Of a DNA stretch of 5,643 nucleotides, positions 1 to 5,262 are shown in pieces. Each line of letters opens with the position of its first letter. The first letter of the stretch is position 1. The position numbers were made by a program, and so were the translations under genes. Source of the stretch: Treponema sp. UBA4326 (lineage in GTDB: Bacteria; Spirochaetota; Spirochaetia; Treponematales; Treponemataceae); the NCBI GenBank assembly GCA_002393835.1, contig DGTW01000334.1, positions 1 to 5,643 of the forward strand. The letters are read 5' to 3'. Under the pieces are notes generated by a model that was given only the letters and a program-made list of their open reading frames with translations, was not told where the DNA came from and did no database searches.

Positions 1-31
1 ACTTGCCGCACTAAGGCAGAAGAAGGCAAGT
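1..31 (-). terminator. Inverted repeat downstream of the minus-strand gene pair, possible terminator
   Basis: ACTTGCC at 1-7 is matched by its reverse complement GGCAAGT at 25-31, giving a 7-bp stem with a 17-nt loop. A smaller alternative pairing, TGCC (4-7) with GGCA (15-18), lies inside it. It sits about 35 nt past the stop of the minus-strand pair, where a transcript end would be expected. No U-tract can be judged because, on the minus strand, the downstream side lies outside the window. On the plus strand a run of six T follows only about 8 nt after the stem, so a terminator reading the other way is also possible. Confidence 0.3.
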
Positions 32-65
32 GTGACGATTTTTTGTGCGTGAAAGAATGATTTTT

Positions 66-782
66 TCATTTCTGTTTTTCCTCCATGGATTTTTGTGTGC
101 TATTTTCTCGATTTCGGACAACGCGATGGGTTTCGTCATCCAAGACCGGGATTTCAAGTTTTGAAAGGCGTTCAAGAATGGGAGCTGTTTCACCTGCCTG
201 AAAGAAGTATTCCTCGCTTTCTCTTCCTGGCTTTCGCAAAAATTGCTCGCATCTTTTGAGCTGGTACAAATTTTCTGAGAGGGAATAGGATTCGACTTGA
301 ATCTCTGAGAAAATGCCGTCGGTCTTGCTTTTAGGCGTGATTCGGGTGAACGAGAATGGGAGAAAATTTTGGTTCTCAGCGATTTTTTCTGTTTCCTCGC
401 CAAGTTTTTCAAGTTCTGCCGAATATCGGGAGACGGAAAGAAATCTTTTTTCCTGATATGCAGAATAAAATCCTCCGTAATAGCATTGTCCTGTTTGCGC
501 GTTAAAGCGACTTCCTTTGAGTGATAAAAAATCAAGGACGCTTTTGCAGCTGATGTCGCGTTTTTCATTCAGAAGGATTCCTGCCGTGCTTCCGTTCGGA
601 AAAAGGGAGGAGATTCCCTGATTTTTAATAAGAATCACTTCGTTTCCATGCTCCAGAGATTTTTGCAACATCTTAAAAAGTGTGGAATCTTCGCCGCTGA
701 ACATTCCCCAGACTTCTGAGTTTTCTTTCTGCTGCTCGGTCAGGAACAAGCCTTTTTCTTCAAAAATTTGCCTTGTATTCAT
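66..782 (-). CDS. Hypothetical soluble protein, 238 aa, second gene of a coupled pair
   Basis: I do not recognise this protein. It has no signal peptide or membrane segment and is rich in Glu, Lys, Ser and Phe, so it is probably cytoplasmic. A compact, possibly beta-rich stretch lies around residues 48-115 (VILIKNQG, then a Gly/Tyr/Phe-rich QCYYGGFYSAYQ). Charged, helix-prone sequence follows from about 120, and the tail (residues 223-238) is strongly polar. I see no catalytic signature. The start is well supported: AGGGGG lies 7 nt upstream of the ATG, and the ATG overlaps the stop of the upstream membrane-protein gene as ATGA (779-782), which implies translational coupling. Co-translation with a membrane protein whose tail is probably cytoplasmic suggests the two act together. 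A long ORF in another frame of the same strand (11-568) is a shadow. Confidence 0.85.
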   Translation of the reverse strand: MNTRQIFEEKGLFLTEQQKENSEVWGMFSGEDSTLFKMLQKSLEHGNEVILIKNQGISSLFPNGSTAGILLNEKRDISCKSVLDFLSLKGSRFNAQTGQCYYGGFYSAYQEKRFLSVSRYSAELEKLGEETEKIAENQNFLPFSFTRITPKSKTDGIFSEIQVESYSLSENLYQLKRCEQFLRKPGRESEEYFFQAGETAPILERLSKLEIPVLDDETHRVVRNRENSTQKSMEEKQK

Positions 783-1300
783 CGTTTTTCCCCCTGATTT
801 TCAATTCTCTGGATTTCTTTTGTGGCTTCCAGCGTTCGAAAATACTTTTTGATTGGCGAGATAACGCTTTCAATCGTGCCTTTTTCGCCGTTCTGCGCAT
901 CGATTTTGCCCCTGAAAATTTCCCTGCCTTCGATTTTGACAAAAAGACTGAAATCACAGCCTGGGGGAAGAGAAACGAGTGCAAAGGCCGGAAGAACGAT
1001 GTCTTTTTTCCAAAGCTCCGAGCGGAAATCCTGCATCTGCTCATTAAAGCCCTTTTCGCCAGCTTTGCTTTGCCTGTCCAGAGTTAAGAGTGGGAGAAAA
1101 TGCGGTGAAAGGAAAATGCTGTTCTCACTAGAAAATGACAGCTGTTGTTCCACAAGCACTTTTGGAGATGTCTTTTTTTTAGGAAAAAGTTTTTCGTAGA
1201 ACTTTACGAGGAGGGCTGCCACAAAGAAGACGAGGCAAAATCCCAGCCCGATTGAGAAACCAATTCCGCCCCAGATAAAAATTGATGTTACTGTGTTCAT
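779..1300 (-). CDS. Hypothetical single-pass inner-membrane protein, 173 aa
   Basis: Residues 5-33 form one long hydrophobic helix rich in small residues (GGIGFSIGLG). It is followed by KLFPKKK (38-43), which by the positive-inside rule places the C-terminal 130 residues in the cytoplasm. That domain has a hydrophobic core around residues 101-131 (IVLPAFALVSLPPG, then FVKIEG) and a charged helical end. I recognise no family. The helix is more likely an anchor than a cleaved signal, because no AxA-type site follows it. The only plausible ATG is at 1300, but its ribosome site is poor (AAGG one base before ATG). A promoter-like motif ends 5 nt upstream, so the message may be leaderless. The gene overlaps the next one by 4 bp. 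The opposite strand is open for over 300 nt (773-1087 and 822-1199), but those ORFs look like antisense shadows. Confidence 0.85.
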   Translation of the reverse strand: MNTVTSIFIWGGIGFSIGLGFCLVFFVAALLVKFYEKLFPKKKTSPKVLVEQQLSFSSENSIFLSPHFLPLLTLDRQSKAGEKGFNEQMQDFRSELWKKDIVLPAFALVSLPPGCDFSLFVKIEGREIFRGKIDAQNGEKGTIESVISPIKKYFRTLEATKEIQRIENQGEKR

Positions 1301-1305
1301 GCCTT

Positions 1306-1341
1306 TTATTAGGAGCGATTCTTGCAGAACTTGACACTTTT
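1306..1341 (-). promoter_or_regulatory. Copy 1 of the shared bipartite motif, upstream of the membrane-protein gene
   Basis: On the minus strand this reads AAAAGTGTCAAGT (1341 to 1329), a 17-nt spacer, then TAATAA (1311 to 1306). The same two blocks at the same spacing occur before the genes at 2254 and 3819. The layout resembles a -35/-10 pair, but neither block matches the sigma-70 consensus well. If it is a promoter, transcription would start at or within one base of the ATG at 1300. Confidence 0.5.
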
Positions 1342-1389
1342 TATTTTGAGGGAAGAGAGTTAAAAAAACATTTTATAATCTTCACAAAG

Positions 1390-1419
1390 TTGTTTTTTTT
1401 TCAATAATAGAGTTACAAT
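1390..1419 (+). promoter_or_regulatory. Sigma-70-like promoter for the exported-protein pair
   Basis: TTGTTT (1390-1395) and TACAAT (1414-1419) are separated by 18 bp, a normal sigma-70 spacing, with an A/T-rich spacer containing a run of nine T. A start near 1426 would leave about 30 nt of leader before the ATG at 1457. A perfect TATAAT also occurs at 1374-1379, but no -35-like hexamer lies 16-18 bp before it: TTGACA at 1331-1336 is 37 bp away. Confidence 0.45.
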
Positions 1420-1446
1420 ATATTTGTGTAAAAAATTTGAAATCCT

Positions 1447-1450
1447 GGAG
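1447..1450 (+). promoter_or_regulatory. Ribosome binding site deciding the start at 1457
   Basis: GGAG lies 6 nt before the ATG at 1457 but only 3 nt before the in-frame ATG at 1454. A longer reading from TTG at 1424 would place this site inside the coding region and put ten polar residues in front of a clean signal peptide. The ATG at 1457 is therefore preferred. Confidence 0.65.
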
Positions 1451-1456
1451 TTTATG

Positions 1457-1867
1457 ATGAAAAAGAAAATTTCACTTATCTTTGCTTCTTTATTTTTGGT
1501 CTTTGCCTTGTGGGCACAGAATCCCACCAAAGATTTCCCCTACTATTATTACAACAGCTCAGAAAGAGATTACTATGATTATGCTCCCATTATGCGCTAT
1601 CCTGTCAAAACTCTGGAAGACAATAATGAGTGGACTGTTACATTGTATAAAAGCGGGAACACTCATTACATCGTCACCCAGTACAAATCAGGGAAGCAGG
1701 AAAGCGAGGCTACGCTAAAGAGCGTCCTTAAAAAGCACAAGTCTGTTTACAAGGAACTTGATTCAAAAATCGACGCAGATAAAGGCACGAATTATAATGT
1801 CTGCCTGCTTTTCTTTGATTATGGCAACAATTTGATTTGCTCGGCACAATACAGCGAGAATTACTAA
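1457..1867 (+). CDS. Small exported tyrosine-rich protein, 136 aa, function unknown
   Basis: The N-terminus is a textbook signal peptide: KKK at 2-4, a hydrophobic core at 5-18, and a likely signal peptidase I site after A20 (LWA|Q). The mature protein of about 116 residues starts with an unusual tyrosine cluster, YYYY at 29-32 and YYDY at 39-42. A more regular, probably beta-strand-rich part follows (WTVTLYKSGNTHYIVTQYKSG). Two cysteines near the C-terminus (C116 and C128) could form a disulfide outside the cytoplasm. I recognise no family, and I cannot tell whether it stays in the periplasm or reaches the outer surface. It is not a lipoprotein, because there is no cysteine at the cleavage site. 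It is followed after 14 nt by another exported-protein gene, so the two are probably one transcript. Confidence 0.85.
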   Translation: MKKKISLIFASLFLVFALWAQNPTKDFPYYYYNSSERDYYDYAPIMRYPVKTLEDNNEWTVTLYKSGNTHYIVTQYKSGKQESEATLKSVLKKHKSVYKELDSKIDADKGTNYNVCLLFFDYGNNLICSAQYSENY

Positions 1868-1881
1868 GGAAGGAGCGAAAA

Positions 1882-2175
1882 ATGAAAAAAGTGATTTCTG
1901 CGCTTCTGCTTGTCACGACCACAAGCTTCTGCCTTTTCCCTGCCGACAAATATGAGAAAATCGCCAGCGAAACCTGCAAGGCAGTGACAGGCTCTCCTTT
2001 GAATTCGACAGCCTCTTCCTCAGAGAAAAAAACAGGGCTTACGACCGGCGAAAAAGTTGCCGTTGGAGTTGGGGTTGGAACTGTTGCTCTTGGGTTGCTT
2101 GGAGCCGCCCTACATTCAAAGGACAAATACGAAAAAATCGCCGATAAAGCATACGAAGCCTCAAAAAACGAATGA
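1882..2175 (+). CDS. Small exported or membrane protein with a DKYEKIA repeat, 97 aa
   Basis: A signal peptide spans about residues 1-21 (KK, hydrophobic core, ...CLFPA|D). The mature part shows a repeat: DKYEKIASETCKA at 22-34 and DKYEKIADKAYEA at 81-93. Between them lie a Ser/Thr-rich linker (about 38-55) and a hydrophobic glycine/alanine/valine helix (about 58-77, VAVGVGVGTVALGLLGAAL) that resembles glycine-zipper membrane segments. The arrangement suggests two matching soluble segments joined through a membrane-inserting or oligomerising helix; this is inference. Cys17 is in the signal region, but its context (TTSFC) is a poor lipobox. The ATG at 1882 is preferred over an upstream in-frame start at 1837 because AAGGAAGGAG (1866-1875) sits just before it and the signal peptide starts there. 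It is likely co-transcribed with the preceding exported gene. Confidence 0.85.
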   Translation: MKKVISALLLVTTTSFCLFPADKYEKIASETCKAVTGSPLNSTASSSEKKTGLTTGEKVAVGVGVGTVALGLLGAALHSKDKYEKIADKAYEASKNE

Positions 2176-2185
2176 ATTTTCTGAA

Positions 2186-2221
2186 AAAAGCGTCAATTCT
2201 TCTCCTCTAGAAGACTAATTA
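2186..2221 (+). promoter_or_regulatory. Copy 2 of the shared bipartite motif, upstream of the 493-aa gene
   Basis: AAAAGCGTCAATT (2186-2198), 17 nt, then TAATTA (2216-2221). If it is a promoter, transcription would begin near 2228 and leave a leader of about 26 nt containing the AGGAG ribosome site (2243-2247), a sensible arrangement. The spacer holds a small dyad, TCTTCT (2198-2203) and AGAAGA (2209-2214). Confidence 0.5.
2198..2214. repeat. Short dyad inside the promoter-like spacer
   Basis: TCTTCT and AGAAGA form a perfect 6-bp inverted repeat around a 5-nt centre (CCTCT). It lies between the two blocks of the shared motif, where a dimeric regulator could bind. There is no T-run after it, so it is not a convincing terminator for the upstream pair. 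The other two motif copies do not carry the same dyad. Confidence 0.3.
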
Positions 2222-2253
2222 AAAACGATGCGTATTTTTTACAGGAGAAGAAA

Positions 2254-3735
2254 ATGAACAATCAAGAGACGCGGGAAGATTTTATTGCAAAAGTCATTGC
2301 GGAAAAAGAAAGTCTTCGGGAGAATTTCAGAGAAAATGCGGGTCAGGTCGAGTCATTTTACCGCTCAATAAAGGGGCTTTCTCTTTTTGAATTAAAAGAG
2401 ATTTTTCCCGCTCCGCGGGCCGTCGTTGAGCAAAGCATTTATGACGCTACCAACGAGATTATTTCAGCCCAGAACATTGAGGAATGTGCCTTCGCTTCCA
2501 TCTCGCTTTTCCGGCCAAAAACCGTGAGAAAATCGGATCCAGAGCTTTTTAAAAAAGACATGGAATTATTGCAGGCTCTTTTCTTCTTTTTGATTCGGAA
2601 ACTTTTCGGCTCAGATGAAAAAACTGAGCTGGCATTAAATGACGGAAGCTGGTGTGAGGCTGAAAAACAGGCCGAAATCTTAAATCATCTTTCTGGTCGT
2701 TTCGATTTTTGCAAAAAACAGCCTTTCACGACTTTTGATTTCACCAGCTTTGAAGGAAATCACTTTGAGGCAAACGAAAGCATTCTACGCCTTTTTTCAA
2801 ATTTTGCCCCGGATTGCACTGGCGGCCTTCCCAAAGAAAAAATCATCAACGAAGTGAATTTCGTGCGCGAACAGCAGAAATCCCTACTTCAGATTTTCCC
2901 AAACACGCGGAAAAGCGATTATTCTGAATCCCAGGCAAAAAAGGAAATCGCTGAGAAATTAAAGAATCTTGAATCTCTTAAAAAGCTGGACTTCGGTTTT
3001 ACCGACCCGGATTTTACCCAGAATTTTTTTGCTGGCGATGATAATCTGAAAAATCCCTTTGTCCGTAAAATTACCTGCAAATTCTTTCAGGAATCTGAGA
3101 TGGAATGGAAGGACGGAAAACCGCGATTCCGCTACAACCGAAGGGGAATCAAAATCATAGCCAGAAAATCTGACCGTGCGACCAACAAAAGCGCCCTTCG
3201 AACTAAGTTTTTGTACCCGGAGCGAAATATGATTACTCATATCAGCGAGAATTTCGCCGTCTACAATCTTTTCGGAAAGGAATATCTTGATTTTCAGATG
3301 CCTTATTGGGAGCGTCTGGTCCTGTCTTCTCTTTTTGATGCCCGTGAATATCTGAAAGAACTTGGCAAAGAGGAAGGCAAAAAGGAGAATAGCGAAAAAC
3401 TTCTTAGAATTCTCAATCATTATTTTCAAAAAATCTGCTCCAAGCTGGAACTTCCTTGTGAAGGGGGCGATGAATTGTGGAACGCGGTTTTTGACGAGAA
3501 CGGAGATTTTAAAATCAACGCAAAAATGCTCGGTCAGACAAATTTGTACAACGAGGCTCTTCTGAATGAAGATGAAATCACCCACTTGAGAAAATTTTTG
3601 AGCTTCCTTTATTGCACAGGCAACGAAAAAGAAGATTTTTTCGAGAAAAACAAAAGTGTGATTCAAATCTACCTGATTTACCTGACTTTTGAATTCGCAA
3701 AGATGGATAAAGGCGAAAATACGGAGAAAATTTAA
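2254..3735 (+). CDS. Large hypothetical soluble protein, 493 aa
   Basis: I do not recognise this protein. It lacks a signal peptide and a convincing membrane helix; the strongest hydrophobic stretch (LLQALFFFLI, about 104-113) is short and flanked by charges. The composition is rich in Lys, Glu, Phe, Asn and Leu, mainly helix-forming. Residues about 286-320 form a strongly basic patch (RFRYNRRGIKIIARKSDR and on) that could contact nucleic acid or an acidic partner. It is followed by an aromatic segment with conserved-looking spacing (HISENFAVYNLFGKEYLDF). There are eight or so scattered cysteines but no CxxC pair. The start is firm: AGGAG (2243-2247) lies 6 nt before the ATG. It has its own motif-type promoter and about 80 nt of spacing on each side, so it is probably transcribed alone. 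An antisense ORF at 2959-3666 is taken as a shadow. Confidence 0.9.
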   Translation: MNNQETREDFIAKVIAEKESLRENFRENAGQVESFYRSIKGLSLFELKEIFPAPRAVVEQSIYDATNEIISAQNIEECAFASISLFRPKTVRKSDPELFKKDMELLQALFFFLIRKLFGSDEKTELALNDGSWCEAEKQAEILNHLSGRFDFCKKQPFTTFDFTSFEGNHFEANESILRLFSNFAPDCTGGLPKEKIINEVNFVREQQKSLLQIFPNTRKSDYSESQAKKEIAEKLKNLESLKKLDFGFTDPDFTQNFFAGDDNLKNPFVRKITCKFFQESEMEWKDGKPRFRYNRRGIKIIARKSDRATNKSALRTKFLYPERNMITHISENFAVYNLFGKEYLDFQMPYWERLVLSSLFDAREYLKELGKEEGKKENSEKLLRILNHYFQKICSKLELPCEGGDELWNAVFDENGDFKINAKMLGQTNLYNEALLNEDEITHLRKFLSFLYCTGNEKEDFFEKNKSVIQIYLIYLTFEFAKMDKGENTEKI

Positions 3736-3756
3736 AAATTCGCAAGAAAAAAGCGG

Positions 3757-3791
3757 AAAGTGTCAATTTTCTGAAATGTTTTTCCTAGTAA
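3757..3791 (+). promoter_or_regulatory. Copy 3 of the shared bipartite motif, upstream of the coiled-coil gene
   Basis: AAAGTGTCAATT (3757-3768), 17 nt, then TAGTAA (3786-3791). A start near 3798 would leave a leader of about 21 nt carrying GGAGG at 3810-3814. An in-frame ATG at 3792 immediately abuts the second block and would lie upstream of the predicted transcript start, which argues against its use. Confidence 0.5.
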
Positions 3792-3809
3792 ATGGCAAGA
3801 AGTATGAAT

Positions 3810-3814
3810 GGAGG
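3810..3814 (+). promoter_or_regulatory. Ribosome binding site deciding the start at 3819
   Basis: GGAGG is placed 4 nt before the ATG at 3819. The upstream in-frame ATGs at 3792 and 3804 have no comparable site, so the 252-aa product is preferred over 261 or 257 aa. Confidence 0.65.
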
Positions 3815-3818
3815 AAAT

Positions 3819-4577
3819 ATGGCACTTAGTTATGATATTTTGCGGATGAAGGAAAGGCAGATAGAGAGCCTAAAAGAAAAACTGGGAAGGGCTGAAAAGG
3901 AAGTTCTGAAACTCAGGAAAGAAAACGCTGAATTCAGGCGGCAAATTTCCTGGGGAATAAAAAAATCTGAGTCTGATGAAAGGTCGTTTGACTGCGACGA
4001 AGAAAATTGCAGGAAAATTGCGGAACTCAGGTCGGAAAATGAGAAACTCCTTTCGGAAATTGAAGAACTGAAAAATGAAAATGCAGCTCTTTTAGATTCT
4101 GAAGGGAACAATACCGCTTCAAAGGGCTTGCTTCTGCTCAAAATCCCATGCGGTGAGAAAAATCTCTTTGAACACGAAATCGAGGATTACCTTTACGACA
4201 TTTTGTATTCTTCTTTGGAAAATGAAAAATTTAATTTCCCTGCAAACAAATGCGACGAGCATTTCAGGAAGCAGGATATAATAGAAGAATTGCTTGAAAA
4301 ACGCACTTTCAACTGGGAAAAATCCGAAACATTCCGCCGCCTCCATGAAATTCATGAAGTCCTGGGGGATAAAAATCTTGAAAAGCTCAAAGGCTGTGGC
4401 TTCACCAGGCGGGAAAAATGCAAGAACTACCCCAAATACTTCTTTTTCAGGGAGCGTTATCAGTTCACATTTTCCCTCACTCCCCACGACGGAAACGCCT
4501 CAAAGCAGCAACTTCGGGAAATCCGAAAAAGATGCTTTCTGGTGAGCGGCAATCGTAGTGTAAAAATCGCAAAGTAA
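3819..4577 (+). CDS. Coiled-coil protein with distinct C-terminal domain, 252 aa, function unknown
   Basis: Two heptad-rich segments, about residues 8-45 (rich in Lys/Glu with Leu/Ile spacing, IESLKEKLGRAEKEVLKLRK) and 63-93 (IAELRSENEKLLSEIEEL), are separated by an acidic linker and predict a dimeric coiled coil. From about residue 104 a separate folded domain begins with a strand (GLLLLKIP). It continues through an acidic helix (EHEIEDYLYDILYSSL) and a His/basic segment (FRRLHEIHEVLG), and ends in a basic aromatic block (YPKYFFFRERYQFTFSLTP, then QQLREIRKRCFLV). The mixed charge and aromatic pattern could suit nucleic-acid or partner binding, but I recognise no family or catalytic set. No signal peptide or membrane helix is seen. 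It is followed after 40 nt by the CARF gene, which has its own TATAAT, so the two may be transcribed together or separately. Confidence 0.88.
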   Translation: MALSYDILRMKERQIESLKEKLGRAEKEVLKLRKENAEFRRQISWGIKKSESDERSFDCDEENCRKIAELRSENEKLLSEIEELKNENAALLDSEGNNTASKGLLLLKIPCGEKNLFEHEIEDYLYDILYSSLENEKFNFPANKCDEHFRKQDIIEELLEKRTFNWEKSETFRRLHEIHEVLGDKNLEKLKGCGFTRREKCKNYPKYFFFRERYQFTFSLTPHDGNASKQQLREIRKRCFLVSGNRSVKIAK

Positions 4578-4585
4578 GTAAACTT

Positions 4586-4591
4586 TATAAT
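4586..4591 (+). promoter_or_regulatory. Perfect -10 box before the CARF gene
   Basis: TATAAT lies 26 nt before the ATG at 4618, so a start near 4598 would give a leader of about 20 nt. No good -35 hexamer is visible 16-18 bp upstream (the sequence there is AAAATC-like and overlaps the 3' end of the preceding gene). Promoter activity might need an activator, or this may be chance in A/T-rich DNA. A weak inverted repeat, AAAGT (4571-4575) with ACTTT (4582-4586), flanks it. Confidence 0.4.
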
Positions 4592-4605
4592 AGAAAATCA
4601 TATTC

Positions 4606-4609
4606 GAGG
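4606..4609 (+). promoter_or_regulatory. Ribosome binding site deciding the start at 4618
   Basis: GAGG is 8 nt before the ATG at 4618. The in-frame GTG at 4609 overlaps the site itself and would add only MNF, so the ATG, giving the start MKKIVYFFVP, is preferred. Confidence 0.65.
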
Positions 4610-4617
4610 TGAATTTT

Positions 4618-5253
4618 ATGAAAAAGATTGTGTATTTTTTTGTTCCGATGAAAAAAATGGGAGATGAGAATCTTCTTGATTACGGGGAGACGGGAAATGT
4701 CAAATCAGCCTGCCACCAAAAAGTCAGATTCGGTCTGAACGCAGCCCTTGCCGGTGAAATCAAGGCTGATGATGAACTAAAAGTCGTTCTTGTGCGAACG
4801 ATGACCAAAAAAGACGAGCTTAACGCCAATTCGCTTGAAAATATTGAGTTTTTTAAGGCGGAACTCTCTTCTTTGACAGGAAAAAAAATCGAACCTGTGG
4901 TAATCGAAGGGGAATTTTCGGAGACAAAGGCCGACATGGAAAAAGTCTACCGTGCTCTTTTGGGAGAACTAGAGGAAGAGGCCGAGATTTACGCCGACAC
5001 AACTTTTGGACCGCGGCTGAACCTGATGATAATCATGAATGTGCTCAACTTTGCCCAGCGATTTTTTGACGCGGACATAAAACTGATTCTGAACTCAAAA
5101 GTTCTCTTTGACAGGGACAATAAACCCATCGAGGGCAGTCAGGAGCTTTTTGATGTCTCTCCTTTTTATTATCTGAACAACCTTACGAACACCATGCAGG
5201 CAAGTGACGGAAAGGAGGCCCTCAAGGCTCTGGACGCTTTCTTTAAATTATAA
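4618..5253 (+). CDS. Standalone CARF-domain protein (TM1812/Csx-like), 211 aa
   Basis: The sequence has the layout of a CARF (CRISPR-associated Rossmann fold) domain: a first strand at residues 3-9 (KIVYFFV), a helix near 34-47 (KVRFGLNAALAGEI), a strand at 54-61 (LKVVLVRT), and the diagnostic motif D127-T-T-F-G-P-R133, which matches DxTxGx[KR] of the TM1812/Cas_DxTHG group. A hydrophobic helix (135-150), a strand (154-160) and a conserved-looking end (FDVSPFYYLNNLTNTM) follow. CARF domains bind cyclic oligoadenylates or related ligands and usually control a fused effector. Here no effector domain is present: the length is that of a sensor alone, and the only histidine is H33, so there is no HEPN RxxxxH. 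It could be a ligand-degrading ring nuclease, a regulator, or a sensor for a separately encoded partner. The next gene begins 9 nt after its stop, implying an operon. No cas gene or CRISPR array is in this window. Confidence 0.8.
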   Translation: MKKIVYFFVPMKKMGDENLLDYGETGNVKSACHQKVRFGLNAALAGEIKADDELKVVLVRTMTKKDELNANSLENIEFFKAELSSLTGKKIEPVVIEGEFSETKADMEKVYRALLGELEEEAEIYADTTFGPRLNLMIIMNVLNFAQRFFDADIKLILNSKVLFDRDNKPIEGSQELFDVSPFYYLNNLTNTMQASDGKEALKALDAFFKL

Positions 5254-5262
5254 GGGGCATTT

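Noticed and set aside
11..568. 185-aa minus-strand open frame
   Set aside because: It overlaps the better-supported 66-782 gene on the same strand in another frame and has no coupled start or ribosome site; its Ser/Lys/Arg-rich composition is typical of an out-of-frame reading.
773..1199. Plus-strand open frames (773-1087 and 822-1199) antisense to the membrane-protein gene
   Set aside because: No ribosome site, odd composition, and full overlap with a gene that has a clear membrane helix and a coupled partner.
1331..1379. TTGACA (1331-1336) with TATAAT (1374-1379) as a classic promoter
   Set aside because: The hexamers are 37 bp apart, far beyond the 16-18 bp needed. TTGACA here is simply the complement of the TGTCAA in motif copy 1.
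1728..2126. 132-aa minus-strand open frame with Pro/Thr repeats (PTPTPTATF)
   Set aside because: It is antisense to the glycine/valine helix of the 97-aa exported protein; the apparent repeat is the complement of GTTGG-type codons.
2959..3666. 235-aa minus-strand open frame
   Set aside because: It lies wholly inside the 493-aa gene, which has a strong ribosome site; Phe/Ile-rich content is expected from antisense reading of Lys/Glu-rich codons.
4555..4591. Possible fourth copy of the bipartite motif before the CARF gene (AGTGTAAAAA ... TATAAT)
   Set aside because: The GTCAA core is lost, the second block does not read CTARTWAA at the 17-nt spacing, and the first block lies inside the preceding coding sequence.
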